A stretch of 64,000 nt of DNA. Source: Pedobacter sp. KBS0701. GTDB taxonomy: Bacteria > Bacteroidota > Bacteroidia > Sphingobacteriales > Sphingobacteriaceae. Positions 62,253-64,000 of the stretch are shown here, piece after piece; positions within the stretch are counted from its first letter, which is position 1; each line of letters opens with the position of its first letter. The position numbers were made by a program, and so were the translations under genes. The notes under the pieces are model-generated. The model saw only the letters and a list, made by a program, of their open reading frames with translations. It had not been told where the DNA came from and ran no database searches. The DNA lies in NCBI RefSeq assembly GCF_005938645.2, contig NZ_CP042171.1, forward strand, positions 5,394,001-5,458,000, written 5' to 3'.

Positions 62253-63650
62253 ATGGAACAACAGATAAAGTCGGTTTTCGATTTACAGCAAAAATATAAA
62301 TTCGATTTACGCAAAACAGATGTTAAAACCCGTATCGGGAAGTTAAAATTACTTAAGCAGGCTTTAGAAAAGGCCGAAGAGGAAATATTTGCCGCTTTAG
62401 AAAAGGATCTGCGTAAAAACCGTTTTGAAAGTGCGGTAACTGAACTATATTTTACCTACGCTGAAATCGACTTTGCTATCAAAAAGTTGAAAGGGTGGAT
62501 GAGACCCAAATCGGCAGGCAGAACCATGAGTAATTTTTTTGCGAGTAATAAAATTTATTATGAACCCAAAGGCATTTGCCTGATTATTGCTCCATGGAAT
62601 TATCCTTTACAATTGATGATGAGTCCTTTGGTTTCGGCAATTGCAGCTGGAAATTGTGCGATCCTTAAACCATCTGAATTAAGCGAAGCTACTGCTGGCG
62701 TGATCAATAAATTAATTGCAACCACTTTTGATCCGAAAGAAATTGCCTGTTTTGAAGGTGATGCCAATGTTTCTACCGAACTGCTAAAACTTCCATTTGA
62801 CCATATCTTTTTCACGGGAAGCACCACAATTGGCAAAGTGGTGATGGAGGCAGCCGCAAAAAACCTGACCTCGGTAACCTTAGAGCTTGGCGGAAAATCG
62901 CCAGCTATTGTAGACGGAACCTGTGATATTAAAAAAGCTGCCGAAAAAATCGCCTGGGGCAAATTGGTTAATGCAGGGCAGACCTGTATTGCACCGGATT
63001 ATGTCCTGATCGAAGAAAATAAGCGGAATGACTTTATCGAACATTACAAAATTGCAGTCGGAAAAATGTTTGGTGAAGGCGCTGGAATTAATAAAAACGA
63101 CTATGCTAAAATCATTAACGATAAACAGTTTAAGCGGTTAAATAAATTAAAAGAAGATGCGATTGCAGATGGAGCGGTATTGGCTGTTGGTGGTGAAACA
63201 GATGAGCAAAATTTAACCCTAATGCCCACACTTTTAACTTCTGTAAAGGAAAAAAGCGCCATCATGCAGGAGGAAATATTTGGACCGATTTTGCCTGTCA
63301 TTACCTTTAAAAATTTACAGGAGGCCATTGACATAATGAATAGCAAAAATAAACCTTTGGCACTTTACATCTTTTCAGATAACAAACAACATCAACATAA
63401 AATCATTAACGAAACCAGTGCTGGCGGAACCTGCGTAAATGATGTACTGGTTCACATCAGTAATCCTAATTTGCCTTTTGGTGGTGTTAACAGTAGTGGG
63501 ACGGGAAGCTGCCACGGTGTTTTTGGCTTTAAAACCTTTTCGCACGAGAGGGCTGTGGTTTTTCAATCAAAACTAGGTTTAACCAAGATAATTTACCCAC
63601 CTTATGAAGCAAAAATGGGTTTATTGAAATGGTTGAAGAAATTGATGTAG
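62253..63650 (+). CDS. Aldehyde dehydrogenase, ALDH3-like
   Basis: A 465-residue NAD(P)-dependent aldehyde dehydrogenase of the ALDH3/fatty aldehyde group (short N-terminus, no signal). Key blocks are ICLIIAPWNYPLQLMMSPLV, LKPSELSEATAGVI, FFTGSTTIGKVVMEAAA, the general base Glu in TLELGGKSPAIVD, and the nucleophile Cys in NAGQTCIAPDYVL, then EEIFGPILPV and GGVNSSGTGSCHG. The C-terminus ends in a hydrophobic/basic tail (LLKWLKKLM). Start: the ATG at 62253; a GTG two codons upstream is less likely. Confidence 0.94.
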   Translation: MEQQIKSVFDLQQKYKFDLRKTDVKTRIGKLKLLKQALEKAEEEIFAALEKDLRKNRFESAVTELYFTYAEIDFAIKKLKGWMRPKSAGRTMSNFFASNKIYYEPKGICLIIAPWNYPLQLMMSPLVSAIAAGNCAILKPSELSEATAGVINKLIATTFDPKEIACFEGDANVSTELLKLPFDHIFFTGSTTIGKVVMEAAAKNLTSVTLELGGKSPAIVDGTCDIKKAAEKIAWGKLVNAGQTCIAPDYVLIEENKRNDFIEHYKIAVGKMFGEGAGINKNDYAKIINDKQFKRLNKLKEDAIADGAVLAVGGETDEQNLTLMPTLLTSVKEKSAIMQEEIFGPILPVITFKNLQEAIDIMNSKNKPLALYIFSDNKQHQHKIINETSAGGTCVNDVLVHISNPNLPFGGVNSSGTGSCHGVFGFKTFSHERAVVFQSKLGLTKIIYPPYEAKMGLLKWLKKLM

Positions 63651-63785
63651 ATTTTATATCCCGCAGATCTAAGGAGATGGACGCAGATTTTGTTTTTATT
63701 ACGTCACCCAACTTCGCGTACTTTGTGTTTTCTTCTCTGTTATCTTTGCGGTTAAAAGCTCGATAATTCTCCTTATTTTGGTTCC

Positions 63786-64000
63786 ATGGATTTGGAACAG
63801 TTTAAATACCCGATCGGTCAATTTGTTGTGCCTGATATTTTCGATCAAAAACAGGTTGATACCTGGATTTCTGAAATAGAGGCATTACCTGGCCAAATTA
63901 AGAAAGCTACAGAAAATCTGACAGATGAAGAACTGAATCAAACCTATCGTCCCGGAGGCTGGACATTGCGGCAGGTTGTTCATCATGTTCCGGATAGCCA
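63786..64000 (+). CDS. YfiT/DinB-like bacillithiol transferase (partial)
   Basis: The gene starts at the ATG at 63786 and runs off the right edge; 71 codons are visible. The product opens MDLEQFKYPIGQFVVP and contains YRPGGWTLRQVVHHVPDS near residue 54, the first metal-ligand His block of the DinB/YfiT superfamily. YfiT-like members are thiol-S-transferases or metal-dependent hydrolases. There is no apparent operon partner in the window. Confidence 0.85.
   Translation, partial: MDLEQFKYPIGQFVVPDIFDQKQVDTWISEIEALPGQIKKATENLTDEELNQTYRPGGWTLRQVVHHVPDS

Overview
The window looks like chromosomal DNA from a member of the Bacteroidota, most likely family Sphingobacteriaceae and close to Pedobacter. 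That placement is inferred from protein families, not from a search. The supporting signs are AT-rich intergenic DNA, few Shine-Dalgarno sequences, many promoters with the Bacteroidota -7 box TAnnTTTG, and families typical of the phylum (DUF4175, DUF2911, DUF2752 beside TM2, SbsA-Ig lipoprotein, M14 and S9 peptidases, Bacteroidota-type YbeY). Most of the window is ordinary housekeeping and metabolic DNA with two partial genes at the ends (Nif3-like at the left, YfiT/DinB-like at the right). No rRNA, tRNA, CRISPR array, prophage or intact insertion sequence was seen.

Layout. 1-7 kb: Nif3-like protein, TM2/DUF2752 pair, mfd, a tandem hairpin array, and an AAA/DUF4143 ATPase with a DUF3820 protein. 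7-19 kb: FrnE-like DsbA protein, secreted M14 carboxypeptidase, cobalamin riboswitch and metE, thioesterase, methyltransferase, a CPBP protease/DUF2007/cdsA run, and dusB-apaG. 19-31 kb: YugP-like protease, FAD oxidoreductase, purU, rmuC, thiL, dicarboxylate symporter, divergent nadA and nadB, gamma-carbonic anhydrase, and an Ig-like lipoprotein. 31-40 kb: mnmG, two perfect or near-perfect parS sites, an Uup-like ABC-F protein, a possible LytTR-controlled small transcript, ybeY, and a giant DUF4175 protein. 40-45 kb: a GDPD-GH16 fusion enzyme next to a Tat-exported phospholipase C. 45.7-48.7 kb: a decayed accessory locus (lipoprotein pseudogene, small membrane proteins, and a displaced copy of the lipoprotein C-terminus). 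48.8-53.5 kb: a TetR-controlled TolC/EmrA/EmrB efflux operon. 53.7-64 kb: ppc, a peroxiredoxin/thioredoxin operon, S9 peptidase, FAD-like protein, and aldehyde dehydrogenase.

Genes that work together: the B12 riboswitch should silence the B12-independent methionine synthase when cobalamin is available. NadB and NadA carry out consecutive steps from aspartate to quinolinate and share a divergent promoter region. Peroxiredoxin and thioredoxin form a peroxide-reducing operon. GDPD-GH16 and phospholipase C both look like exported enzymes, with phosphodiester and glucan substrates. The parS sites beside mnmG suggest that this part of the chromosome is near the replication origin.

Intergenic spaces are unusually rich in small inverted-repeat elements. 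Several families share outer ends CGTCAT...ATGACG, and one composite element of about 165 bp occurs twice. The points most worth a second look are the decayed lipoprotein/membrane-protein locus, the LytTR-like direct repeat with its short terminated transcript, the GDPD-GH16 fusion, the parS sites, the hairpin array after mfd, and a group of genes whose -7 box lies only 3-6 nt from the start codon (possible leaderless mRNAs).
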